Shown here piece after piece: positions 17,310 to 24,491 of a stretch of 64,000 nucleotides of DNA. Source of the stretch: JAJPHF01 sp035293805. GTDB lineage: Bacteria; Chloroflexota; UBA6077; JAJPHF01. Numbering within the stretch: position 1 is the stretch's first letter; every line of letters starts with the position of its first letter. Location: NCBI GenBank assembly GCA_035293805.1, contig DATGMD010000044.1, positions 186,001 to 250,000 on the forward strand, given 5' to 3'. Under the pieces are notes generated by a model. That model saw nothing but the letters and a program-made list of their open reading frames with translations. It was not told where the DNA came from and ran no database searches. The position numbers and the translations under genes are program-made.

Positions 17310-18446
17310 ATGATTGGGGGTAACGTCCACACCGCCGGCCGTGCCCGCCGCGGCTGGCGACAGGCGGCACGCCTCGGACTCGGCGCGCTCGGCACGGCGG
17401 CGCTGCTGGCCTGCGCGGCACCGGCGCCCACGAGCGCTCCAGCGGCGGCACCGGCCGGCGCCACGCCGGTCGCCGAGCGCGCGGGCGGCCCCCCGGACGG
17501 GGCGGAGGCGGGGGAGGGCGCGGCGGCTCCCGTCGCGACGCGGGAGCCGACCGACGTGACGGTGGCGATCGTCTCGGCCAGCACGGCGCAGCTCCCGTAC
17601 TATGTCGGCCTGAAGGGCGGCTTCTTCGAGCAGGAGGGCGTGCGCCTGACGCTGACGCTCATGCCGACGCCGCTGGGGATCGCCAGCGCCATCGACGGCG
17701 CCGTCGGCTACACGACGAGCGGCGGCTCCGTCATCCGCGCCGCGGCGAGCGGCCGGCCCATCCGGCTCATCGCCGGGGGCAAGAACGCGCCCGACTGGAA
17801 CCTGGCGGTGCAGCCAGCGATCGGCAGCGTGGCCGAGCTGCGCGGCAAGCGCATCGGCGTGCTGGAGCCGACCGGCGCCTCGACGCTGGTGACGTTCGAG
17901 GTGCTGGACCACCACGGCGTCGCGAAGGGCGACGTGGAGTCGATCAACCTGCACAACACGGAGGGCATCCTGGCGGGGCTGCTGGCGGGCGCCGTGGACG
18001 GCGGGCTAATCAGCCCCCCGTTCACCGTCTACGCGCGCCGCCAGGGCTTGAAGGAGCTGGTGCGCACGGCGGACGAGGTGGAGGTGCTGCAAGGCGGGCT
18101 GGGCACATCCGTGCAGCGCTTGCAAGAGCGGCCGGCCGAGGTCAACGCCGTGCTGCGCGGGCTGCTGCGCGCGACGCGGGCGCTTCACGAGGATCGCGCG
18201 CTGGTCGTGCAGACCATGGCCGAGCAGTTCGAGCTGGAGCCGAGTGTGGCAGCCGACATGTACGACGACGTGGCACTGAGCTTCACGCCCGACGCGACGG
18301 CGAGCGACGCCGTGATCCGGCGGGAGATCGCCGCGCAGGCGGCGGCCGTCGGCCAGGAGCTAGCCGTCGCGCCGCGGGACGTGGCCGACTTTGGCCCGCT
18401 CCAGCGGGCACAGGCCGCGCTGGCCGCGGCGCCCGCCGGGCGCTGA
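17310..18446 (+). CDS. ABC-type solute-binding lipoprotein (NMT1/SsuA-like)
   Basis: A 378-residue protein with a lipoprotein signal ending in the lipobox LLAC, then a 60-residue Ala/Pro/Gly-rich linker. The NMT1/THI5-like periplasmic fold follows: STAQLPYYVGLKGGFFEQEGVRL at the N-lobe and LRGKRIGVLEPTGAST at the start of domain II. Such proteins bind small organics (sulphonates, nitriles, pyrimidines) for ABC uptake. AGGGAG precedes the ATG. No permease or ATPase is adjacent. Two REP-like repeats lie just upstream. The ligand cannot be read from sequence. Confidence 0.78.
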   Translation: MIGGNVHTAGRARRGWRQAARLGLGALGTAALLACAAPAPTSAPAAAPAGATPVAERAGGPPDGAEAGEGAAAPVATREPTDVTVAIVSASTAQLPYYVGLKGGFFEQEGVRLTLTLMPTPLGIASAIDGAVGYTTSGGSVIRAAASGRPIRLIAGGKNAPDWNLAVQPAIGSVAELRGKRIGVLEPTGASTLVTFEVLDHHGVAKGDVESINLHNTEGILAGLLAGAVDGGLISPPFTVYARRQGLKELVRTADEVEVLQGGLGTSVQRLQERPAEVNAVLRGLLRATRALHEDRALVVQTMAEQFELEPSVAADMYDDVALSFTPDATASDAVIRREIAAQAAAVGQELAVAPRDVADFGPLQRAQAALAAAPAGR

Positions 18447-18477
18447 CCGCCGATTTCCCGGGCAGAATGGCGAGCCG

Positions 18478-18486
18478 TGATATAAT
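18478..18486 (+). promoter_or_regulatory. extended -10 promoter of the protease-tyrA operon
   Basis: TGATATAAT is a perfect extended -10 (TGnTATAAT). No good -35 is seen, as is common with extended -10 sites. The leader of about 120 bases contains a GCCGGGC...GCCCGGC stem. Confidence 0.7.
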
Positions 18487-18615
18487 CCGCCAGGGATAGG
18501 CGCCGGGCATGGCGAGCGCACACAGCGCTGCCGCCCGGCCATGCGCGCCGCGGCCGACGCCACGGCGCGTTGTCATACTTGCCACTCGCCGTCGCCGCAT
18601 AAGGAAGAAACGTCG

Positions 18616-19335
18616 ATGTTCGGGCTCTCGCGTCTCGCGCCCGTTCAGCTACTCATCATCCTCGTAATCGGATTCGTGCTGTTCCAAGCGCCCCTGCTTC
18701 AGGCAGCGCGCGACCCCACCGCGTTTCTGGGCATAATCATTGCTCTGGTCGTCGGCATCACGGTCCACGAGGCGTCGCACGCCACGGTCGCCGTGGCGCT
18801 CGGCGACCCGACCCCACGGCTCATGGGCCGCGTCAGCCTGAACCCCTTGCGCCACCTGGACCCGATCGGCAGCCTGATGATGTTCATCGCCTCCTTTGGC
18901 TGGGGCAAGCCGGTGATGTTCAACCCGAACCTGCTGCGCGGCGACCCGCGGCTCGGGTCCGCGCTGGTCTCGGCGGCCGGCCCGGTGTCCAACATCCTGC
19001 TGGCGCTGTTGGGTGTGCTGTGGCTGGTCCACGGGGCCGATCTCGGCCGGTTGGGCGACCAGGTGCTCCAGATGATCATCGCCATCAACGTGGCGCTCGC
19101 CGCGTTCAACCTGATCCCGATCCCGCCCCTGGACGGCTTCGGCTTCGTGACGAACCTGCTGCCGCGCGAGCTGGCCGCGCCGCTGATGCCGCTGGTCCAG
19201 TACGGCCCGATCATCCTGCTCGCCCTGGTGTTTCTCGGCCCCGCGCTGCACGTCGACCTGCTCGGCGCGATCATGCGGCCGATCCAGCAGGCGATCATGC
19301 ACGTCATCGTCTCGGCTGCCCGGGTAGGGGCCTGA
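18616..19335 (+). CDS. M50 (site-2 protease type) membrane metalloprotease
   Basis: This 239-residue integral membrane protein belongs to the short, PDZ-less M50 family (Rip/SpoIVFB-like minimal rhomboid-era group, often called site-2 protease family). The zinc motif HEASH (H51, E52, H55) is in transmembrane segment 2. The third ligand D173 lies in NLIPIPPLDGFG, the family's NxxPxxPLDG box. The Gly-rich AAGPVSNILLALL segment is also typical. AAGGAAG precedes ATG 18616. It is followed after 23 bases by tyrA, so the two are probably co-transcribed. The substrate is unknown. Confidence 0.85.
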   Translation: MFGLSRLAPVQLLIILVIGFVLFQAPLLQAARDPTAFLGIIIALVVGITVHEASHATVAVALGDPTPRLMGRVSLNPLRHLDPIGSLMMFIASFGWGKPVMFNPNLLRGDPRLGSALVSAAGPVSNILLALLGVLWLVHGADLGRLGDQVLQMIIAINVALAAFNLIPIPPLDGFGFVTNLLPRELAAPLMPLVQYGPIILLALVFLGPALHVDLLGAIMRPIQQAIMHVIVSAARVGA

Positions 19336-19358
19336 CCCGGCGAGGGGGTGCTGAGCCG

Positions 19359-20336
19359 ATGCCCGTGCAGCGCGTCGCCATCATCGGCCTGGGGCTGATC
19401 GGCGCCTCGCTGGGGCTCGCCCTGCACCGCCTGACGCCCGCGCCACGCGTCGTCGGCTACGACCGCAGCGGCGACGCGCGGACCCGCGCCGCTCGGCGCC
19501 ACGCCGTGGACCGCACGCCGTGGAGCCTGGAAGAGACCGTGGAGGGGGCCGATCTTGTCGTGCTCGCCACGCCCGTGCGCGCCGTGGCGCCGCTGCTGGG
19601 GACTATCGCGCCGTATCTCGCGCCGGGCGCCGTCGTTACCGACACGGGGAGCACCAAGGAGCAGGTGATGCTGTCGGCCGCCGAGGTCGCGCCCCAGGTG
19701 GCGTTCGTCGGCGGGCACCCAATGGCCGGCAAGCTGACACACGGCTCGGCCGATGCCGACGCGGCGCTGTTCGACGGGACGGTGTACTGCCTGACCCCGA
19801 CCGCCGACACCCCGCCCGCGGCGATCCAGCGCGTGACGGAGCTGGTCGAGGCGGTGGGCGCGCGGCCGCACTTTCTCGACGCCGCCGAGCACGACGGGCT
19901 GGTGGCGGCGATCAGCCACCTGCCGTACCTGCTCGCCAGCACGCTGATGACCGCGGCGAGCGCCGACCCCGGCTGGCGCGAGATGGCGGCGCTGGCGGCG
20001 GGCGGCTTCAGCACGATGACGCGGCTGGTCGAGGGCGAGCCGGAGATGTACGCGGACATCTGCCTGACCAACCGCGAGGCGATCGCGCGGCAGCTGGACC
20101 GCTACATGGAGGCGCTCGGGTCGCTGCGGGCCGCCGTCGCCGCGGGGGACGAGGGGCTGCGCGCGCGCTTCGCCGCCGCCCGCGAGCAGCACCAGGCGTG
20201 GCTGGCGCAGCGGGCAACGCCGCCCGAGGGCACGGCGCTGACGCCCGAGGTGCGCGCGCACAACCCGTTCATCCCGCAGAGCTGGCAGGACGCGCTGCGC
20301 GGGCGCCGGCCCGAGCGGAAGGAGCGGGGCGAATAA
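19359..20336 (+). CDS. tyrA: prephenate dehydrogenase
   Basis: TyrA oxidatively decarboxylates prephenate to 4-hydroxyphenylpyruvate for tyrosine synthesis. The 325 residues show an N-terminal NAD-binding fold (VAIIGLGLIGASLGLAL) and the family motifs DTGSTKEQV, FVGGHPMAGK and AAISHLPYLLAS. The C-terminal helical dimerisation region runs to about residue 275, followed by an extra arginine-rich tail of about 45 residues. No ACT domain is present, so allosteric control by tyrosine is not evident. Second gene after the M50 protease. Confidence 0.85.
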   Translation: MPVQRVAIIGLGLIGASLGLALHRLTPAPRVVGYDRSGDARTRAARRHAVDRTPWSLEETVEGADLVVLATPVRAVAPLLGTIAPYLAPGAVVTDTGSTKEQVMLSAAEVAPQVAFVGGHPMAGKLTHGSADADAALFDGTVYCLTPTADTPPAAIQRVTELVEAVGARPHFLDAAEHDGLVAAISHLPYLLASTLMTAASADPGWREMAALAAGGFSTMTRLVEGEPEMYADICLTNREAIARQLDRYMEALGSLRAAVAAGDEGLRARFAAAREQHQAWLAQRATPPEGTALTPEVRAHNPFIPQSWQDALRGRRPERKERGE

Positions 20337-20342
20337 ACGCGA

Positions 20343-20530
20343 CGAGCCCTCACCCCCGGCCCCTCTCCCAGAGGGAGCGGGGAGTACGCCCGGCATTGCC
20401 CGGAGGGAGAGGGCGAGTCCGTCTCGCGCGCTTCCCCGGGGGAGCCTGGCGTAGGTCGGCCACCGCCCAAGGGGAGAGGAGAGGGCATTTGCCCCCTCTC
20501 CCCTTGGGAGAGGGCTGGGGTGAGGGCTCG
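20343..20530. repeat. 188-bp MITE-like element with terminal inverted repeats
   Basis: The ends are near-perfect inverted repeats of about 25 bases. The left end (20343-20369) reads CGAGCCCTCACCCC and then CGGCCCCTCTCCC. The right end (20506-20530) is its complement with small indels. The inside holds further CTCTCCC/GGGAGAG stems and codes for nothing. A partial copy sits at 10873-10904. It lies between the convergent tyrA and rplL genes and may also end both transcripts. Confidence 0.65.
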
Positions 20531-20548
20531 CGGGTGCGAGAAGCCGCT

Positions 20549-20932
20549 TTAGCTGACGTCGGCGGTGGCGCCGGCCTCGCGCAGCTTGGCTGCGGCGGCG
20601 TCGGCCTCCTCCTTGTTCACGCCTTCCTTGACGGGCTTCGGCGCGGCCTCGACCAGGTCCTTGGCCTCCTTCAGGCCCAGCCCCGTCAGCTCACGGACCG
20701 CCTTGATGACGTTGATCTTGTTCGCGCCGAAGTCCTTCAGGGTCACCGTGAACTCGGTCTGCTCCTCGGCCGGTCCCGCCGCCGCGGGCGCCGCGGCAGC
20801 CGGACCCGCGGCCGCCGGAGCCATCGCCACGGCCGCGCTCACGCCGAAGCGCTCTTCAAGCGCCTTTACGAGGTCGGATAGCTCGAGGACCGTCATTTGC
20901 TCGATCGCCTGGATCATCTCGTCCTTGGTCAC
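20549..20932 (-). CDS. rplL: 50S ribosomal protein L7/L12
   Basis: A 127-residue protein with all parts of L7/L12: N-terminal dimerisation helix pair (MTKDEMIQAIEQMTVLEL), Ala/Pro-rich hinge (about 36-58, unusually rich in repeated AAAGPA) and the C-terminal factor-binding domain (FTVTLKDFGANKINVIKAVRELTGLGLKEAKDLVE). It forms the flexible ribosomal stalk with L10. It is the last gene of the secE-nusG-rplKAJL block, 127 bases after rplJ. Confidence 0.96.
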   Translation of the reverse strand: MTKDEMIQAIEQMTVLELSDLVKALEERFGVSAAVAMAPAAAGPAAAAPAAAGPAEEQTEFTVTLKDFGANKINVIKAVRELTGLGLKEAKDLVEAAPKPVKEGVNKEEADAAAAKLREAGATADVS

Positions 20933-21059
20933 GATTTGCTCCTTTCGGCGGGAGCAGAGCCCCGCTCGTGTATCACCCTTGGCCGCCAGGCGATCCGCCT
21001 GTCGCCACTACTGCCCGCGGTTCTCTCCACAAGGACTGCCCGCCCCGGACTGCACTCGA

Positions 21060-21593
21060 CTAGGCCCCGCCGCCCTGGCCTTCGAGCTGCTGGCGGCGCG
21101 CCTCGAGCACGCCGACGAAGCTGCGGAGCGTGCCGTTGAGCACGTTGACCAGGCCGGCAATGGGCGCCTGGAAGCCGCCGATAACCTGTGCGATCAGCTG
21201 CTCGCGGCTGGGCAGGTCGGCCAGGCGGTTCACCTCCGCCGCCGGCAAGACACGGCTCCCGAGCACCGCGCCCTTCACCACGAAGGTGCGCTGGGTGCGG
21301 CCGTAGTCCTGCAGCGCCTTGGCGAGCGCCGCCGGGTCTTGGCCCGTGGCCAGGCCCGTCGGCCCGACGAGGTAGGGCACCAGCTCGTCGTAGCCCAGCC
21401 GCTCGGCCGCGCGCCGCGTCAGCGTGTTCTTGGCGACGTGGAACTGGCCGCCCGCGTCGCGCAGCCGGCCGCGCAGGCGCGACATCTCGGCCACCGTCAG
21501 CCCGCGGTAGTCCGCAAGCACGGTCAGCTCGGCCTGCTGGAGCTGCTCGGCCAGCTCGTCCACCTGTCGCTGCTTAAGCTCCAGATTCGGCAC
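21060..21593 (-). CDS. rplJ: 50S ribosomal protein L10
   Basis: A 177-residue L10, the anchor of the L7/L12 stalk. The N-terminal rRNA-binding part has VLADYRGLTVAEMSRLRGRLRDAGGQFHVAKNTL. The C-terminal helix that binds L12 dimers is at about 140-172. The start codon at 21593 has GAGGAGGTGACG upstream and lies 17 bases after the attenuator hairpin of an L10 leader. Confidence 0.95.
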   Translation of the reverse strand: MPNLELKQRQVDELAEQLQQAELTVLADYRGLTVAEMSRLRGRLRDAGGQFHVAKNTLTRRAAERLGYDELVPYLVGPTGLATGQDPAALAKALQDYGRTQRTFVVKGAVLGSRVLPAAEVNRLADLPSREQLIAQVIGGFQAPIAGLVNVLNGTLRSFVGVLEARRQQLEGQGGGA

Positions 21594-21610
21594 TCCGTCA
21601 CCTCCTCAAC

Positions 21611-21645
21611 AAAAAAACGGCCTCTGGCCCACGAGCCAAAGACCG
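21611..21645 (-). terminator. attenuator of the L10 leader
   Basis: Minus-strand CGGTCTTTGGC pairs over 11 positions (three G-U) with GCCAGAGGCCG around TCGTGG, and TTTTTTT follows. This is a complete intrinsic terminator placed before rplJ. Confidence 0.85.
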
Positions 21646-21735
21646 TATGCGGACGCGCAGCCGCGGTCCGCGGATGATCTCTGCCTCGGCAGGCCCCATT
21701 ACGCGCCGCGCGGCGCACCTGCTGTCTCGGGCAGT
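21611..21735 (-). ncRNA. ribosomal protein L10 leader (autoregulatory mRNA element)
   Basis: On the minus strand the rplJ leader contains the hallmark segments of the L10-leader family: GAGACAGCAGGTGC near the 5' end, then GCCTGCCGAGGCAGAGA. The L10(L12)4 complex binds this structure and lowers rplJL expression. The element ends in an attenuator hairpin followed by seven T residues (21611-21645). The 5' boundary is approximate. Confidence 0.85.
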
Positions 21736-21743
21736 ATGCAGTT

Positions 21744-21769
21744 AGGTGGGGGACACCCCCACACCCCCG
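21744..21769. repeat. AGGTGGGGGACACCCCCAC repeat between rplA and the L10 leader
   Basis: AGGTGGGGGACACCCCCACA followed by CCCCCG. The inner GTGGGGG-ACA-CCCCCAC is a 7-bp stem. The same sequence with one extra C recurs at 25780-25806, and a variant is at 25822-25846. Confidence 0.7.
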
Positions 21770-21783
21770 TCCTAGCTGGCTGG

Positions 21784-22491
21784 CTAGGCGGCGGCCAGCG
21801 CCTGGGTCTGCGCGAGATCGAGCTTGATGCCCGGGCTCATCGTGCCGGCGAGGGTCATCGAGCGCAGGTACTGGCCCTTCATCGTCGCCGGCTTGGCGCG
21901 CACGATCGCGTCCACGAAGGCGCCCAGGTTCTCCAGCAGCTGCGCGTCGTCGAAGCTGAGCTTGCCCACCGGGCCGTGAATCACCCCCGTCTTGTCCACG
22001 CGGAACTCGACGCGGCCGGCGCGCACCTCGCGGATCACGCGGCCGATCTCCATGGCCACCGTGCCGGTGCGGGGATTCGGCATCAGCCCGCGGGGACCGA
22101 GCACGCGGCCGAGGCGCCCGACGATGCCCATCATGTCGGGGGTGGCGACAGCCACGTCGAACTCCAGCCAGCCCTCCTGGATGCGCTTCGCGAGGTCCTC
22201 GCCGCCCACGTAGTCCGCGCCGGCCTCCTCGGCCTCACGGGCCTTCTCGCCCTGGGCGAAGGCCAGCACACGCACCTTCTTGCCCGTGCCCGCCGGCAGC
22301 ACCACCGACCCGCGCACCATCTGCTCGGCGTGGCGCGGGTCCAGCCCCGTGCGGATGTGAATCTCCACGGTCGGGTCGAACTTGACGTACGACACCTCGC
22401 GTAGCAGCGCCACGGCCTCCTGGGGCGTGTACAGGCGATCGCGGTCCACCTTCTTGACGGCGTCCTCGTACTTCTTGCCGTGCTGGGCCAT
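21784..22491 (-). CDS. rplA: 50S ribosomal protein L1
   Basis: A 235-residue L1, which binds 23S rRNA at the L1 stalk and the E-site. It has the family motifs GTGKKVRVLAFAQGE, DMMGIVGRLGRVLGPRGLMPNPRTGTV and GKLSFDDAQLLENL. It begins 3 bases after the rplK stop, so translation is coupled. L1 commonly represses its own operon; no L1-binding mimic was identified here. Confidence 0.96.
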   Translation of the reverse strand: MAQHGKKYEDAVKKVDRDRLYTPQEAVALLREVSYVKFDPTVEIHIRTGLDPRHAEQMVRGSVVLPAGTGKKVRVLAFAQGEKAREAEEAGADYVGGEDLAKRIQEGWLEFDVAVATPDMMGIVGRLGRVLGPRGLMPNPRTGTVAMEIGRVIREVRAGRVEFRVDKTGVIHGPVGKLSFDDAQLLENLGAFVDAIVRAKPATMKGQYLRSMTLAGTMSPGIKLDLAQTQALAAA

Positions 22492-22494
22492 GGC

Positions 22495-22917
22495 CTACTC
22501 CACGCGCACGCCCATGCTGCGGGCGGTCCCCTCGATCATCCTCATCGCCTGCTCGACGTCGGGCGTGTTGAGGTCCTTCATCTTCGTCTCGGCGATCTTG
22601 CGCACCTCGTCGCGGCTGATCGTGCCGACCTTCGTGCGATGCGGCACCGCCGAGCCCTTCTCTAGGCCGACGGCCTTCTTGATGAGGTCGGCGGCGGGCG
22701 GCGTCTTGGTGATGAAGGTGAAGGAGCGATCCTCGAAGATCGTGATCTCGACGGGGACCACGAGCCCGACCTGGCTCGCGGTACGCTCGTTGTAATCCTT
22801 GACGAACTGCATGATGTTGACGCCGTGCTGGCCGAGCGCCGGCCCGACGGGCGGCGCGGGCGTGGCCTTGCCGGCGTCGATCTGCAGCTTGACGATAGCC
22901 TTAACTTTCTTAGCCAC
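22495..22917 (-). CDS. rplK: 50S ribosomal protein L11
   Basis: A 140-residue L11 of the GTPase-associated centre. The N-terminal domain has VKLQIDAGKATPAPPVGPALGQHGVNIMQF, and the C-terminal rRNA-binding domain has TKTPPAADLIKKAV and KDLNTPDVEQAMRMIEGTARSMGV. It starts at GTG 22917 with GAGGAATG upstream, 116 bases after nusG. Confidence 0.96.
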   Translation of the reverse strand: MAKKVKAIVKLQIDAGKATPAPPVGPALGQHGVNIMQFVKDYNERTASQVGLVVPVEITIFEDRSFTFITKTPPAADLIKKAVGLEKGSAVPHRTKVGTISRDEVRKIAETKMKDLNTPDVEQAMRMIEGTARSMGVRVE

Positions 22918-23033
22918 GTTTCATTCCTCGCTCAGCCGCTCGGCGGAACGCTCGCGCGATTCGGATCGGGCCAAGAGCACACGCCGCCAGGGTGTTCGCC
23001 GGGCCGAGGGGCGGCAGGGGTTTATCGCTCGAA

Positions 23034-23732
23034 CTATGTAATTCTGGCGACCTGGAGGAAGTCCAGCTCGACGGGCGTCTCGCGGCCGAAGAAGGAGACG
23101 AGCACGCGCACCTTGCCCTTCTCGGGGTTGATGTCGTCCACCACGCCGATGAAGTCGGTAAACGGGCCGTCGACGACCTTCACGCGCTCGCCACGCGAGA
23201 AGGAGACCTTCACCTTCGGCGCTTCCATCTTCATCTGCTTGAGGATCCGCTTGACCTCGGAGTCCTCCAGCGCCGTGGGGCGCGTGCCCGCGCCGACGAA
23301 GCCGGTGACGCCCGGCGTGTTGCGCACGACATACCAGGAGTCGTCGCCCATCATCATCTCGACCAGGACGTAGCCCGGGAACACCTTGCGCTGCACGGTG
23401 CGCCGCTGGCCGTCCTTGATCTCGATCTCTTCCTCGGTCGGGATGATGACCTGGTAGATCTTGTCGCGCACGCCCATCGAGTCGATGCGGTGCTCCAGGT
23501 TCATCTTGACCTTGTTCTCGTAGCCCGAGTAGGTGTGGATCACGTACCACTTGCGGCGCTCGTCGCGCTCTTCGCCGGCCTCCTCGCCGGCCTCGCCAGC
23601 CGGCGCCTCGCCGGGCGCGGCCACGTCGGCGCCCTCGGCGAGCGTGAGCTGCTCGTCGGCGGGCCCTTGAGCGACGATCGCCGCTTCGGCCGGCTGGTCC
23701 GCCGTCTTGGCGCCACGTCGTGCTGCACTCAT
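23034..23732 (-). CDS. nusG: transcription elongation factor NusG with N-terminal extension
   Basis: NusG couples RNA polymerase to rho and to the ribosome. Residues about 60-175 are the NGN domain (KWYVIHTYSGYENKVKMNLE; FPGYVLVEMMMGDDSWYVVRNTPGVTGFVG), and the C-terminal KOW domain is at about 178-232 (GERVKVVDGPFTDFIGVVDDI). An Ala/Glu-rich extension of about 55 residues precedes the NGN domain; such acidic tails are seen in high-GC phyla. The start overlaps the secE stop by 4 bases (ATGA). Confidence 0.95.
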   Translation of the reverse strand: MSAARRGAKTADQPAEAAIVAQGPADEQLTLAEGADVAAPGEAPAGEAGEEAGEERDERRKWYVIHTYSGYENKVKMNLEHRIDSMGVRDKIYQVIIPTEEEIEIKDGQRRTVQRKVFPGYVLVEMMMGDDSWYVVRNTPGVTGFVGAGTRPTALEDSEVKRILKQMKMEAPKVKVSFSRGERVKVVDGPFTDFIGVVDDINPEKGKVRVLVSFFGRETPVELDFLQVARIT

Positions 23733-24070
23733 CTCAACAACCCAGTCATCAGCGCCGCGAACAGGGCATCAAACGACCCGAGAATGACGCCGACGATCAG
23801 CGACATCGCGATGATCACGATCGTGAGCCGCAGCGTCTCCTCGCGCGTCGGCCAGGCGCACTTGCGTAGCTCGGAGCGCACGTCGCGCACCCAGGTCGTG
23901 ATCCCCTGCGTGCGCCCCTCGATGGGAGCGGCGGCCTTGGTGGGCAGCACCGAACGCAGGCTTCGGCGCTGGGGCGTTGCCCTGCCCGGCGCGGGCTTGC
24001 TCGCCGGCGCCGGCCGACGCTCCGCGACAGCCGTTGGTTTGCGAAGCTGTGGTTTAGCCACGATAGCCAC
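23729..24070 (-). CDS. secE: preprotein translocase subunit SecE
   Basis: A 113-residue single-span SecE. A basic, Pro/Ala-rich N-terminal part (residues 1-58) precedes the conserved amphipathic helix DVRSELRKCAWPTREETLRL and the one transmembrane helix (about 82-105). It clamps SecY in the membrane. The start is GTG 24070; a second GTG nine bases later is possible. It lies 107 bases after tRNA-Trp and overlaps nusG, the usual order in bacteria. Confidence 0.93.
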   Translation of the reverse strand: MAIVAKPQLRKPTAVAERRPAPASKPAPGRATPQRRSLRSVLPTKAAAPIEGRTQGITTWVRDVRSELRKCAWPTREETLRLTIVIIAMSLIVGVILGSFDALFAALMTGLLR

Positions 24071-24177
24071 CGTCCACTCGGGGCGAGACCGGCGCGGCGT
24101 CGGCGTCCCGGCGGGAGGCTAGCGCCTGTACGGCCTCTGCCTCCACTAAGGGTGGGGAGAGGATCGATTCTTACGGG

Positions 24178-24250
<73 letters not shown>

Positions 24251-24260
24251 ACAAACAAGA

Positions 24261-24275
24261 CCCCCGCACCGGGGG
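24261..24275 (-). terminator. hairpin with T-rich tail in the tRNA-Trp leader
   Basis: CCCCCG-CAC-CGGGGG forms a 6-bp G/C stem. On the minus strand it is followed by TCTTGTTTG just before the tRNA. It lies between the promoter (24287-24315) and the tRNA, so it could act as a leaky attenuator or a processing signal. Confidence 0.45.
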
Positions 24276-24286
24276 CCCGCGAGATA

Positions 24287-24315
24287 AGTATAGCCCCTGC
24301 GTGACGCGGCCGCAA
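24287..24315 (-). promoter_or_regulatory. promoter of tRNA-Trp and probably secE-nusG
   Basis: On the minus strand, TTGCGG (24310-24315), a 17-base spacer and TATACT (24287-24292). The transcript would begin near 24281, about 30 bases before the tRNA. Confidence 0.75.
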
Positions 24316-24407
24316 GGCGCGCCGGCCGCGCGGTGGCGGGCCGCGCCCGGAAACCGGCCCGCCACCCGTTATCATGGTGGGGCAGCCGCCTGCCAAGGAG
24401 CCGCTCG

Positions 24408-24491
24408 GTGCCCGGTCCCGTCGTCATCTGGTCCAGGATGCGCCCGCGCCGCGAGCGGGCCGCGCGCCGCCGCGCGGCCGCGCTCGCATGA
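24408..24491 (+). CDS. 27-codon arginine-rich leader ORF before the MFS gene
   Basis: GTG 24408 has AAGGAG seven bases upstream. The frame reads VPGPVVIWSRM and then an Arg/Ala-rich tail of RPRRERAARRR type. Its TGA overlaps the MFS start codon as ATGA. The MFS start has no Shine-Dalgarno of its own, so this may be a translational-coupling leader. A short arginine-rich frame can occur by chance in GC-rich DNA, so confidence is low. Confidence 0.35.
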   Translation: MPGPVVIWSRMRPRRERAARRRAAALA

